From NCBI RefSeq assembly GCF_030915465.1, contig NZ_CP133267.1, positions 1-64,000 of the forward strand: a stretch of DNA of 64,000 bases. Reading direction: 5' to 3'. Below the pieces are notes generated by a model. That model saw only the letters and a program-made list of their open reading frames with translations. It made no database searches and had not been told where the DNA came from. The translations under genes and the position numbers were made by a program. This document shows positions 57,191-64,000 of this stretch, piece by piece (position 1 is the first letter of the stretch; each line of letters opens with the position of its first letter). This stretch comes from Neobacillus sp. PS3-34. GTDB lineage: Bacteria; Bacillota; Bacilli; Bacillales; Cytobacillaceae.

Positions 57191-57301
57191 TTGATTGCCT
57201 CCTTTGTGTACCATAAATATCCTTAAACACACTTTATTATAAAATAAAGCTGTTTATTTTGCATGTATTTTCTTGGCGCTTGGAAGCCCAAACATTTCTC
57301 A

Positions 57302-57754
57302 TTATATGTTTACATCCACTAATTCAAACCGCTCACAAACTACCAGCATATCCTCAGTAAATTCAAACCTCAATTTACTTAACTCTCCAGTAAAAAACCT
57401 AACGTGAGCTTCTTTCCAAAATTGGTACGTTCTATCCCCTTCACCTTCCACAATAGCAAACTCTTCTGGAACTTCATTCATAGGCATTATTTTAATATCT
57501 ACTGTTTTAATAATAGCTACAGGCAAATCCTTGCTGTTTAAGATAATGCTATAATCACCAACGGAAGGTAATGGTTCGTTTTCCACTTCATAAAAAATTA
57601 ATCCAGAGCAAGTGGCTGTTTTTACACCCTCTATTACTAATTGAGCTAAATGGTCAGGATCAGCTCCAAATTGCCACGAACTTACCGACATTGGTCTTTC
57701 TAGCCCTCGACTTTCCCAAAACTCATTCCAATATATTTGCGCTGCTTGATTCAT
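57302..57754 (-). CDS. ASCH-domain protein
   Basis: This protein of about 150 residues is read from the ATG at 57754 (AAAGGAG upstream). The ASCH domain has WQFGADPDHLAQLVIEGVKTATCSGLIFYEVENEPLPSVGDYSII and FAIVEGEGDRTYQFWKEAHVRFF. ASCH domains bind RNA or modified nucleosides; function here unknown. It begins about 29 bp after the upstream RmlD-like gene, probably cotranscribed. Confidence 0.82.
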   Translation of the reverse strand: MNQAAQIYWNEFWESRGLERPMSVSSWQFGADPDHLAQLVIEGVKTATCSGLIFYEVENEPLPSVGDYSIILNSKDLPVAIIKTVDIKIMPMNEVPEEFAIVEGEGDRTYQFWKEAHVRFFTGELSKLRFEFTEDMLVVCERFELVDVNI

Positions 57755-57783
57755 ATTTTGGCTCCTTTGCCATTTCAAATAAT

Positions 57784-58608
57784 CTACAACCCGCTTAAAA
57801 GGTAAGAAATAATATCTTGATTCGTACTTTGCAGAGAGTCTGGCATATCATCACGAATTGATTGCAGTGCAAAATAACGAGTATCATCAGTTTCTTGAAA
57901 TAATTGATAGCGCAATATGCTTTTTTCACTTCCTAGTTTACTTATGATCTGTTCAAAATATTGTCCCTGATCCATCATATCCACTGAACCTAAGTGAAAA
58001 GTCCCTTTTAGATGATTTTCAATAATGAACCGCAGTTGTTTTGCTAACTGAACATCCAAAAGATTATTACATACTAGATTGCTGAACACATCTATCATTT
58101 TATTGTTTTTAATGCTTTCTTTGATTAAGTTCCATCTTGGAGAATTCTTACCCCAGATCGCCGGGATTCGAATAATGATCGCTCGCTCATCTAAAATTTC
58201 TTTTAGCATGTTTTCACATTCAATTTTGAACTTCCCATAATCTGATTCGGAAATAGGAATATCTGATTCTGTGTGTGGTTTTGTAAAGTCACCGTCAAAT
58301 ACATTTGTGGTAGAAAAGAAATACAAACGACTATTACTATTTCGTAATTCCATTGCCAATTCTTTATGAAACTTGAGCTGGTGATCAAAGTCTCCTCTTA
58401 GGCATGAAATCACAATGTCGGGTATAATTGAACGTGTAATTTCCAGCAGCTTTTCGATTTCCTGAACTTCTAATTGGAACTGTTTTTCAACTGGGAGACC
58501 TGTTAACGAAGAGGAATATGTTCCATATATATCAAATCCATCTTTCAATTCATCGATTAAGGCTTTCCCAACAAGCCCGCTTGCACCAAGAATAAGCACC
58601 TTATCCAT
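57784..58608 (-). CDS. RmlD/dTDP-4-dehydrorhamnose reductase-like SDR
   Basis: This extended SDR of about 274 residues is read from MDKVLILGAS (ATG at 58608, GGGGAG upstream). The nucleotide motif is GASGLVGKALIDEL, with SESDYGKFKIECENML carrying the catalytic Tyr-x3-Lys. IIRIPAIWGK and FHLGSVDMMDQGQYFEQI resemble RmlD-type members. It probably acts on a sugar nucleotide, but no polysaccharide genes are near. Confidence 0.8.
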   Translation of the reverse strand: MDKVLILGASGLVGKALIDELKDGFDIYGTYSSSLTGLPVEKQFQLEVQEIEKLLEITRSIIPDIVISCLRGDFDHQLKFHKELAMELRNSNSRLYFFSTTNVFDGDFTKPHTESDIPISESDYGKFKIECENMLKEILDERAIIIRIPAIWGKNSPRWNLIKESIKNNKMIDVFSNLVCNNLLDVQLAKQLRFIIENHLKGTFHLGSVDMMDQGQYFEQIISKLGSEKSILRYQLFQETDDTRYFALQSIRDDMPDSLQSTNQDIISYLLSGL

Positions 58609-58674
58609 CGCCATTCTCCCCATTCTCCAACTAAATTTATTAAAAACCGATCCCTGTACTGTAAGTTCAACAAA

Positions 58675-58713
58675 AAAGAGCACTTATCCTTCTTGGAGAA
58701 ATGCTCTTGGTAG
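58675..58713 (-). terminator. Hairpin with AAGGA loop, no gene upstream on its strand
   Basis: On the minus strand AAGAGCATTTCTCCAAGAAGG is followed by ATAAGTGCTCTTTTTT; U-tract on the minus strand. Related to the hairpins at 37741 and 52875. Confidence 0.5.
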
Positions 58714-58845
58714 TTGCTACATTTTTCAGTTGATAGAAGAATATTTTCTGCTGAGATTAAATACTTATTTAAGAAACGAGCCTAAATTTAACAAAGTCCT
58801 TTAAGTGAAGTACAATATGTGCTTTTGAAAGGTGTGTTTTAAATA

Positions 58846-59130
58846 GTGATTCTGTTCGCTAAAATTATTGTGACTCTGGGATTTTTATTTGCAGGATTTT
58901 CATTTCTATTTAATCAGTTCAATTCAAGGTCTTCATCTAAGAAGGTGGCATTTAATCTTTTAGTTCTTATTTGTTCAATTCCACTTATATATGCTGTTTA
59001 TACAGATAAGGTGGAAAATACTGCATTTATAAAGCTAGATATTGGACTGGCGTATAATCTTACCTGGGTAATCACAATTCTTGTATTACTTCTGGCATTC
59101 TTAATCATTTTGGTAAATAAAAGAAACTAG
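58846..59130 (+). CDS. Small membrane protein, unknown
   Basis: This 94-residue protein starts at GTG (GAAAGGTG upstream). It has an N-terminal helix (AKIIVTLGFLFAGFSFLFN), a second (VAFNLLVLICSIPLIYAVY) and a third (LTWVITILVLLLAFLIILV). It lies 24 bp before the YitT-like gene and could be cotranscribed. Confidence 0.6.
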   Translation: MILFAKIIVTLGFLFAGFSFLFNQFNSRSSSKKVAFNLLVLICSIPLIYAVYTDKVENTAFIKLDIGLAYNLTWVITILVLLLAFLIILVNKRN

Positions 59131-59154
59131 TTTTAAGTTTTATACGATGGAATT

Positions 59155-59787
59155 ATGATATTTGGAAGTAAGGTGATCATCATCTTTATAAAAATAGTGG
59201 CTATTTTAATCGGCAGCCTATTAATTGGGACTGGAATCAATGGGTTTTTAGTTCCGCATCATTTATTAGATGGTGGAATTGTTGGACTTGCCCTTATTCT
59301 CCATTATCATTACGAATTTCAAGTCGGTATATGTATGATTTTGCTAAGTACCCCACTTTGTATATTTGCATGGTTCCTGAACCGGAATTTATTATATACA
59401 AGTTTGCAAGGTTTGCTGGTTTCTTCCTTTTCAATTGATTGGTTAGCACCAATCCAAACCTATTTTCCACTCCCTATTTTAATTAGTTCTTTATTAGGTG
59501 GGGCAATTATTGGTGTGGGTATTGGATTAATGCTTCGATATGAAACAAGCACAGGTGGAACAGATTTATTAGCCTATATCATATCTCGAGCGTCAACAAT
59601 AAATATTGGGATCATGATATTTCTCCTTGATGGATTGGTAGCCATAATAGGTTACAATGCACTTGGGCTTAAAAGCTTTCTCTATTCAGCATTAACCATA
59701 TTAGTAGTGGGATTCATTGCATCAAGATTTACTGTTAACGAATATAGGAGGACTTCTTTTCTTTGGAGAGGCTACCCCTTTTTATAA
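59155..59787 (+). CDS. YitT-family membrane protein
   Basis: This 210-residue protein has four or five hydrophobic segments with the signature GINGFLVPHHLLDGGIVGLALILHYHYEFQVGI and the region GVGIGLMLRYETSTGGTDLLAYII, typical of YitT/DUF161. Many YitT proteins also carry a cytoplasmic DUF2179 domain; this one ends soon after the membrane part, so it is a short form. Function unknown. Confidence 0.88.
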   Translation: MIFGSKVIIIFIKIVAILIGSLLIGTGINGFLVPHHLLDGGIVGLALILHYHYEFQVGICMILLSTPLCIFAWFLNRNLLYTSLQGLLVSSFSIDWLAPIQTYFPLPILISSLLGGAIIGVGIGLMLRYETSTGGTDLLAYIISRASTINIGIMIFLLDGLVAIIGYNALGLKSFLYSALTILVVGFIASRFTVNEYRRTSFLWRGYPFL

Positions 59788-60145
59788 AAACAATTATTTT
59801 CCCCTCCACTTTTTCCGGTGTAACTTACTTAACCACATGGAGTTTCGTTATTCATAAAGCGGGTAATATAAAATTAAGATAATAATCTGGATCTTATTTT
59901 ATATTTAGTGGGGATAGCATGCGTGGCTATCACGGTATTAGGCGTAGGTGGAGCCTATACTATGTGAAAGATTATATAAATCACTATTTAAATAGAGTAG
60001 TGGTTTTTCTTATGGGATTTTTTAAAAGGAAGGCTCTGTTAACGAACATTGTGGATTTTATTCTTTCTTTGTGCAGGATACAAACACAATCTCTTATCTC
60101 TCTTCATGTATATATTGTGTTATAGGGATAGGAGGTTTTATAAGT

Positions 60146-60604
60146 ATGATAATAAAAAGCATTAGAAAAATGTTCTGTTATTTGTTTAAATTTAGACAAA
60201 AAAGAAAATGTCCAGAACAAATAACCCAATGTGAAGGTTTGCAAGGTCAAGAAGTAAGAAGACTGATTGCAAGGAATAATTATGATCCTATAACTAATTT
60301 ATCTTATATTTACACTCAAGAAAACTTAACGTATGAAACAGCAAGTAATTTCTGTCAGGGATTATTTTTCTACAAACTAGCCACTTTAAGTGAATTAAAT
60401 CAACTTGCTCACATGTTTACTTATGTTGATGAGGATGGCAATCCACAAAATTGCCCTACGTTAGTTTGGAGTAGGAAAGCGAATGGGAAACCTGTTATCG
60501 TCCGGATTGCGCCATGTAGCGGTGACAGAATTGAACTTATAAGGAGATTTGACTTAGGGAAATGCAAAGTTCAAGGAATTTGTGTCTCACTAAAAGGTAA
60601 CTGA
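60146..60604 (+). CDS. Hypothetical protein, 152 residues
   Basis: This basic N-terminus (IIKSIRKMFCYLFKFRQKRKCPEQ) is followed by a compact region with YTQENLTYETASNFCQGLFFYKLATLSELNQLAHMF and TLVWSRKANGKPVIVRIAPCSGD. AGGAGG lies 10 nt upstream of the ATG. Several Cys but no clear metal motif. No family recognised. Upstream, 59788-60145 shows nothing convincing. Confidence 0.6.
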   Translation: MIIKSIRKMFCYLFKFRQKRKCPEQITQCEGLQGQEVRRLIARNNYDPITNLSYIYTQENLTYETASNFCQGLFFYKLATLSELNQLAHMFTYVDEDGNPQNCPTLVWSRKANGKPVIVRIAPCSGDRIELIRRFDLGKCKVQGICVSLKGN

Positions 60605-60748
60605 GCTGAAGATGAAATACACGAAAGGACCTCCAACGGGCACTTTTTTGTGTCAATTATCAACACTTAAATAAAGAGCAATACCTTTTTACACGGTATC
60701 ACTCTATCTATTTACTATAAATATTCATACTCATAAAATCCTGCTTTC

Positions 60749-60874
60749 TCATTCCTTACTAACGATTCCTTCCTGTTTTAGGTTTGATGGTTCTCCAGCT
60801 TCCTCTTTCACTTCCATTAAATACGAGCCTAATTCTTGCCTCAACTGTTCTTCTGACTTCTCCTCGTACTTAAT
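60749..60874 (-). CDS. Possible small acidic protein
   Basis: An open frame of 41 codons encodes a charged, protein-like sequence (KYEEKSEEQLRQELGSYLME ... EEAGEPSNLKQEG). It has no in-frame ATG, GTG or TTG, only ATT or, with one extra T in the T5 run at 60875, the GTG further up; GAGGGGG sits in the right place. Given the frame errors elsewhere this may be a real gene with a damaged start. Confidence 0.3.
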   Translation of the reverse strand: MKYEEKSEEQLRQELGSYLMEVKEEAGEPSNLKQEGIVSKE

Positions 60875-61162
60875 AAAAACACCCCCTCGTTGTTAATTCT
60901 TATTTTAAAAATCCATAAAAAGTATCTGCCACTTTTAACACTTATAGTATCTATACCTGTACTAAGACACATTAAACGGTATTAACTGAATTTTTCTTTG
61001 TTAATATTTAACATTCATGCCTTCTTGATGAACGTTACCTTTTAACTTTCCTATTTAAATTATCCTTCCACCCTTTTCGTATTCTCCAAAATCCTGGACT
61101 AAATAAAATATTTCCATTCGGGAATAGTAAAACTAACTATTTGGCATTAGGAGGATATACGA

Positions 61163-62836
61163 TTGGGAACTAATGAAAATACATTATCCATTTTCGCCTT
61201 AGGCGGCATCAATGAAATCGGTAAAAATATGTATGTGATTCAATATGCTGATGATATCGTGATTATCGATTGTGGCGGCAAATTTCCTGATGAAAGCTTG
61301 CTAGGCATTGATTTGATTATCCCTGATATTACCTACTTGGAAGAAAATCAGGATAAAATCCGCGCTTTAATTGTGACACATGGGCATGAGGACCATATCG
61401 GAGGAATTCCTTACTTTTTAAAGAAATTAAATGTCCCTATTTATGCTACTCGTTTTACGCTTGGTTTAATCGAACTAAAATTAGAAGAACATCGCCTTAC
61501 AAGGGATACGAAATTAGTGACGATCAACTCGGATTCAAAGATTGAGTTGGGCGAAATAAGTGTATCCTTTTTCAAGGTAAGCCATAGTATCCCAGATTGC
61601 CTAGGAATCGTTTTCCATACACCTGAAGGAAATGTCGTACATACAGGAGACTTCAAATTCGATTTAACTCCTCCTAATGGCGAGTATTCGGATATTCATA
61701 AAATGGCTGAAATCGGTAATCAAGGTGTCATCGTATTAATTTCTGAAAGTACCAATGCTGAACGTACTGGTCTAACACCATCTGAACGGATGATCGGAGA
61801 CCATATGTACGAGGCTTTTGTAAAAGCTGAAGGAAAAATCTTTATCTCCACCTTTGCATCCAATGTAAATCGGGTTCAGCAGGTGGTTGATGCTGCGATA
61901 AAAACGAACCGGAAGCTGGCCTTGCTTGGGCGAAGTATGATCAATGTTGTTGGAGTTGCAATGGAACGAGGCTATATAAATATTCCTGATGGAATGCTGA
62001 TTGATGGACGTGAAGTAGATAAATTTGATCCAGAAAAGGTGGCGGTCCTTTGTACGGGCAGCCAGGGAGAGCCAATGGCAGCTCTTTCTCGGCTGTCCAG
62101 CGGTAATTATCGGGATGTAGCGATTTACCCTGGAGATACTGTCATCTTGGCAGCATCTCCAATACCAGGAAATGAAAAGGATGTTTCTCGTATCATTGAC
62201 AACATGTTCCGCCTCGGCGCCAACGTCATATATGGCTCGGGAAGCACAACCGGAATGCATGTTTCCGGCCATGGCTATCAAGAAGACTTAAAGCTCATGC
62301 TTACTTTAATGAAGCCGACGTATTTTATTCCAATTCACGGAGAATATCGAATGCTGCACCATCACCAGCTGTTAGCTGAATCCGTTGGAGTGGAAAATGG
62401 AAATACCTTCATTATTAAAAATGGGGATGTAGTCGATGTTGAAAATTCGGTTGCCCGCCAGACTCGAAGTATACCGTCCGGAGATACGTATGTTGACGGA
62501 ATGGGTGTGGGTGAGGTCGGAGAAATCGTATTGCGTGACCGCAGACAGCTTTCTGAGGATGGAATGCTTGTCATTGTCCTGACATTAAGTAAAACCGACC
62601 GAAGGATTATTCAAGGACCAGATTCGATAAGCCGAGGATTCGTTTTTGTAAAGGATAACGAAGACCTCTTAAGAGAGATCAACCGCCTTGTAAAGAAAAC
62701 CGTTAATGACCTGCAAGCGGAGAATATCCGCCAGTGGAATGTCATTAAACAAAACATAAAAAAGTCTATCGGACAATATCTTTTCACCAAAACAAAGCGC
62801 AAACCAATGATACTTCCTATTATTATTGAAATTTAA
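61163..62836 (+). CDS. Ribonuclease J (J1-type)
   Basis: This 557-residue metallo-beta-lactamase/beta-CASP RNase starts at TTG (AGGAGG upstream). The catalytic HGHEDH lies at residues 73-78. Also visible are HTGDFKFD, the beta-CASP block SESTNAERTGLTPSE, LCTGSQGEPMAALSRLSSG, ASPIPGNEKDV, SGHGYQEDLKLMLTLMKPTYFIPIHGEYRML and the C-terminal domain to the end. The intact HxHxDH makes this an active endo/5'-exonuclease, J1-like rather than J2. Bacilli already have two RNases J, so it may be an extra paralogue. Single gene with a hairpin after it; the leader (60875-61162) shows no gene. Confidence 0.93.
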   Translation: MGTNENTLSIFALGGINEIGKNMYVIQYADDIVIIDCGGKFPDESLLGIDLIIPDITYLEENQDKIRALIVTHGHEDHIGGIPYFLKKLNVPIYATRFTLGLIELKLEEHRLTRDTKLVTINSDSKIELGEISVSFFKVSHSIPDCLGIVFHTPEGNVVHTGDFKFDLTPPNGEYSDIHKMAEIGNQGVIVLISESTNAERTGLTPSERMIGDHMYEAFVKAEGKIFISTFASNVNRVQQVVDAAIKTNRKLALLGRSMINVVGVAMERGYINIPDGMLIDGREVDKFDPEKVAVLCTGSQGEPMAALSRLSSGNYRDVAIYPGDTVILAASPIPGNEKDVSRIIDNMFRLGANVIYGSGSTTGMHVSGHGYQEDLKLMLTLMKPTYFIPIHGEYRMLHHHQLLAESVGVENGNTFIIKNGDVVDVENSVARQTRSIPSGDTYVDGMGVGEVGEIVLRDRRQLSEDGMLVIVLTLSKTDRRIIQGPDSISRGFVFVKDNEDLLREINRLVKKTVNDLQAENIRQWNVIKQNIKKSIGQYLFTKTKRKPMILPIIIEI

Positions 62837-62872
62837 TCAGTCTGTTAGAGGCCATACAAATTCCGCTTTGAT

Positions 62873-62918
62873 GCCGCCTATCTCAATTCCTTGTAGTCAA
62901 AGAATTGAGATAGACGGC
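62873..62918 (+). terminator. Hairpin downstream of RNase J
   Basis: GCCGCCTATCTCAATTC / GAATTGAGATAGACGGC, 17-nt arms with few mismatches, no strong U-tract. Confidence 0.55.
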
Positions 62919-62968
62919 AGAATAACGCTGTGTGCAGATTTTCGTATAAAGTGCCTATTTAAATTCAT

Positions 62969-63615
62969 TCACAATAACCCTTCTCTTTGCCATTTCTTTA
63001 GCAAAATATATCGCTGAACTCCCCTGATCATTGCAACGGCTGCTTGTGCGTGGGTAACTGCTTCATTCATCCGGTTCTCTTTTACCAGTACTTCAGCTGT
63101 CAAAGCCTCTCGCATCCACGGCTTTGGGTTTTGCTCAATAAGAATACGAGCTTTTTTCAGGTCACCCATTATGATAGCCCTTGCCGCTTCGTAATAAAGG
63201 GTAAAAGTTGTTTTTCGCATTTTCCTTAACAGCTTTTCCATTTCTTCAGGGCGTTCGTAAAAATCGCCTGTATTAATTGGTATTGCTTTCTGTTATAGAA
63301 GTGGGTAAGACTTTTATTGGTTTTATTTACTGCTTCATCTACCTCTTTTGCAGAACCATTCGCTACGCCGTAAGAAAGCTGGTAAAAGGGATTTCGTTTA
63401 TTCTTCAGCAAAAATTTTTCAATCTTTTCGATATCCCCGCTTCCCCATAGCAATCGAACACTAGGATAAGCTAAGAAGTAGAATACGGTAAGAAAATTCA
63501 ATGTGGAAATCATGGGCATTGGTAGATCGAAGAACCCTCCGAGGAATGAAAATAATATTACGGCAAGAAAAGCATAAACAAGAGTTAATATCTTCACGCT
63601 TTTTTTCTCCTTCAT
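62969..63615 (-). pseudogene. Membrane-associated TPR-like protein (frameshift near 63261)
   Basis: Two frames join to one protein of about 215 residues. The N-terminus has two TM helices (VKILTLVYAFLAVILFSFLGG, MISTLNFLTVFYFLAYPSV) and an alpha-helical region to IQAIF. The rest, from ERPEEMEKLLRKMRKTTFTLYYEAARAI to the end, follows after one T is restored in the T5 run (63259-63263). The C-terminal half has tandem helix pairs (ARAIIMGDLKKARILIEQNP, AEVLVKENRMNEAVTHAQAAVAMI) like TPR repeats. Function unknown. Confidence 0.72.
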
Positions 63616-63837
63616 CTATGGTGTCATTTCATTCTATCATGGAACATGAGCAATTTACATTTGATTGTCAGGTCTGTAGTAGTTTTCAACTGAGCCTATG
63701 AAAATAGCAAAAAATTAAGGGATAAATAAGATACCTACAAAAGAACATTTAGGTTGTTTCCACTAATTGGATATAATAAAATAATAGTAACTACTTAGGT
63801 AGTCGGTATGAAATAAGAAGGTTTTTCCTTTCTCAGT

Positions 63838-64000
63838 AACCAGAGTAAACGTAGTAACAAGAGTAACCAGGGAAATTAAAATAAGCGGAGATTTTCCGGT
63901 TACATGCAAAATGGAGCTCATTTCGGGGGAAATAAGCGGAGGTTTTCCGGTTATGCAAAGAAAAGTACCCCATTTTCGCAGTTTTTAAGTAAATAGGCGG
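63838..64000. repeat. Dispersed structured intergenic repeat, copy 3 (cut by the window end)
   Basis: From GAGTAACCAG at 63860 onward it matches the other two copies: AAATAAGCGGAGATTTTCC, the GCGGAGGTTTTCCGGTTA unit, and then ATTTTCGCAG-TTTTTAAGT-AATAGGCGG. The 5' hairpin of the other copies is absent; instead AGTAACC-type repeats precede it. The element continues past position 64000. Confidence 0.8.

Noticed and set aside
59919-60125. A 68-residue plus-strand ORF before the 60146 gene
   Set aside because: No ribosome site, mixed composition and no similarity to a recognisable protein; likely leader DNA.

Overview
The window looks like chromosome from a low-GC, spore-forming Bacillaceae bacterium of the Bacillus/Neobacillus type. 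The support is indirect: strong AGGAGG-type ribosome sites, a SpoIIP-family protein, an RNase J, a FusB/FusC-type EF-G-binding protein, a c-di-AMP (ydaO-type) riboswitch and many small Bacillus-type accessory genes. I see no rRNA, tRNA, CRISPR array or phage structural module. Most of the region is accessory: enzymes, transporters, acetyltransferases, DinB/VOC proteins and small membrane proteins in short transcription units.

Layout. 5-1442 is a complete IS3-family (IS150-type) element with a 3-bp target duplication. 1593-7569 is a thiazole/oxazole-modified peptide (TOMM) cluster of the heterocycloanthracin/sonorensin type, all on the minus strand: Cys/Gly-rich precursor, ThiF-like partner, YcaO cyclodehydratase, SagB-type dehydrogenase. 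7.8-26.4 kb holds a secreted GDPD, a lipoprotein-like class A PBP, a TPR protein, a GNAT/nitrilase fusion, a secreted thermonuclease, an RND efflux pump and two tandem secreted beta-propeller/phosphoesterase paralogues. The GDPD and both phosphoesterases have Pho-box-like repeats upstream, suggesting phosphate starvation control. 26.9-34.2 kb holds a membrane diguanylate cyclase, cupin, VOC and DinB genes, a DUF2185-like gene inside a 50-bp inverted repeat, and an MFS transporter divergent from an XRE/cupin regulator.

35.0-50.1 kb carries YggT, an ECF sigma factor translationally overlapped with a membrane-anchored SpoIIP-like amidase, an alcohol dehydrogenase, an AraC/GyrI-like regulator, a SulP transporter, a YjeM-like permease and a three-gene dimethylamine-monooxygenase-like operon (heme N-demethylase, DmmA-like, 2Fe-2S reductase). 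50.2-63.6 kb carries an orphan c-di-AMP riboswitch in front of a small gp49-like gene, a GC-rich HemK-type methyltransferase, a ferritin-like protein, a TetR/NAD-binding pair sharing an operator, the FusB/FusC-type protein, a YitT-family protein and an RNase J. A dispersed, highly structured intergenic repeat occurs at 15.86-16.37 kb and 34.41-34.98 kb and again at the right end of the window.

A caution applies to the whole annotation. At least ten genes are interrupted by single-base shifts, most of them explained by one base missing from a short homopolymer, and each reads into a perfect continuation in another frame. The likeliest cause is residual sequencing/assembly indels rather than ten decaying genes. 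Those genes are given here with their reconstructed full extents.
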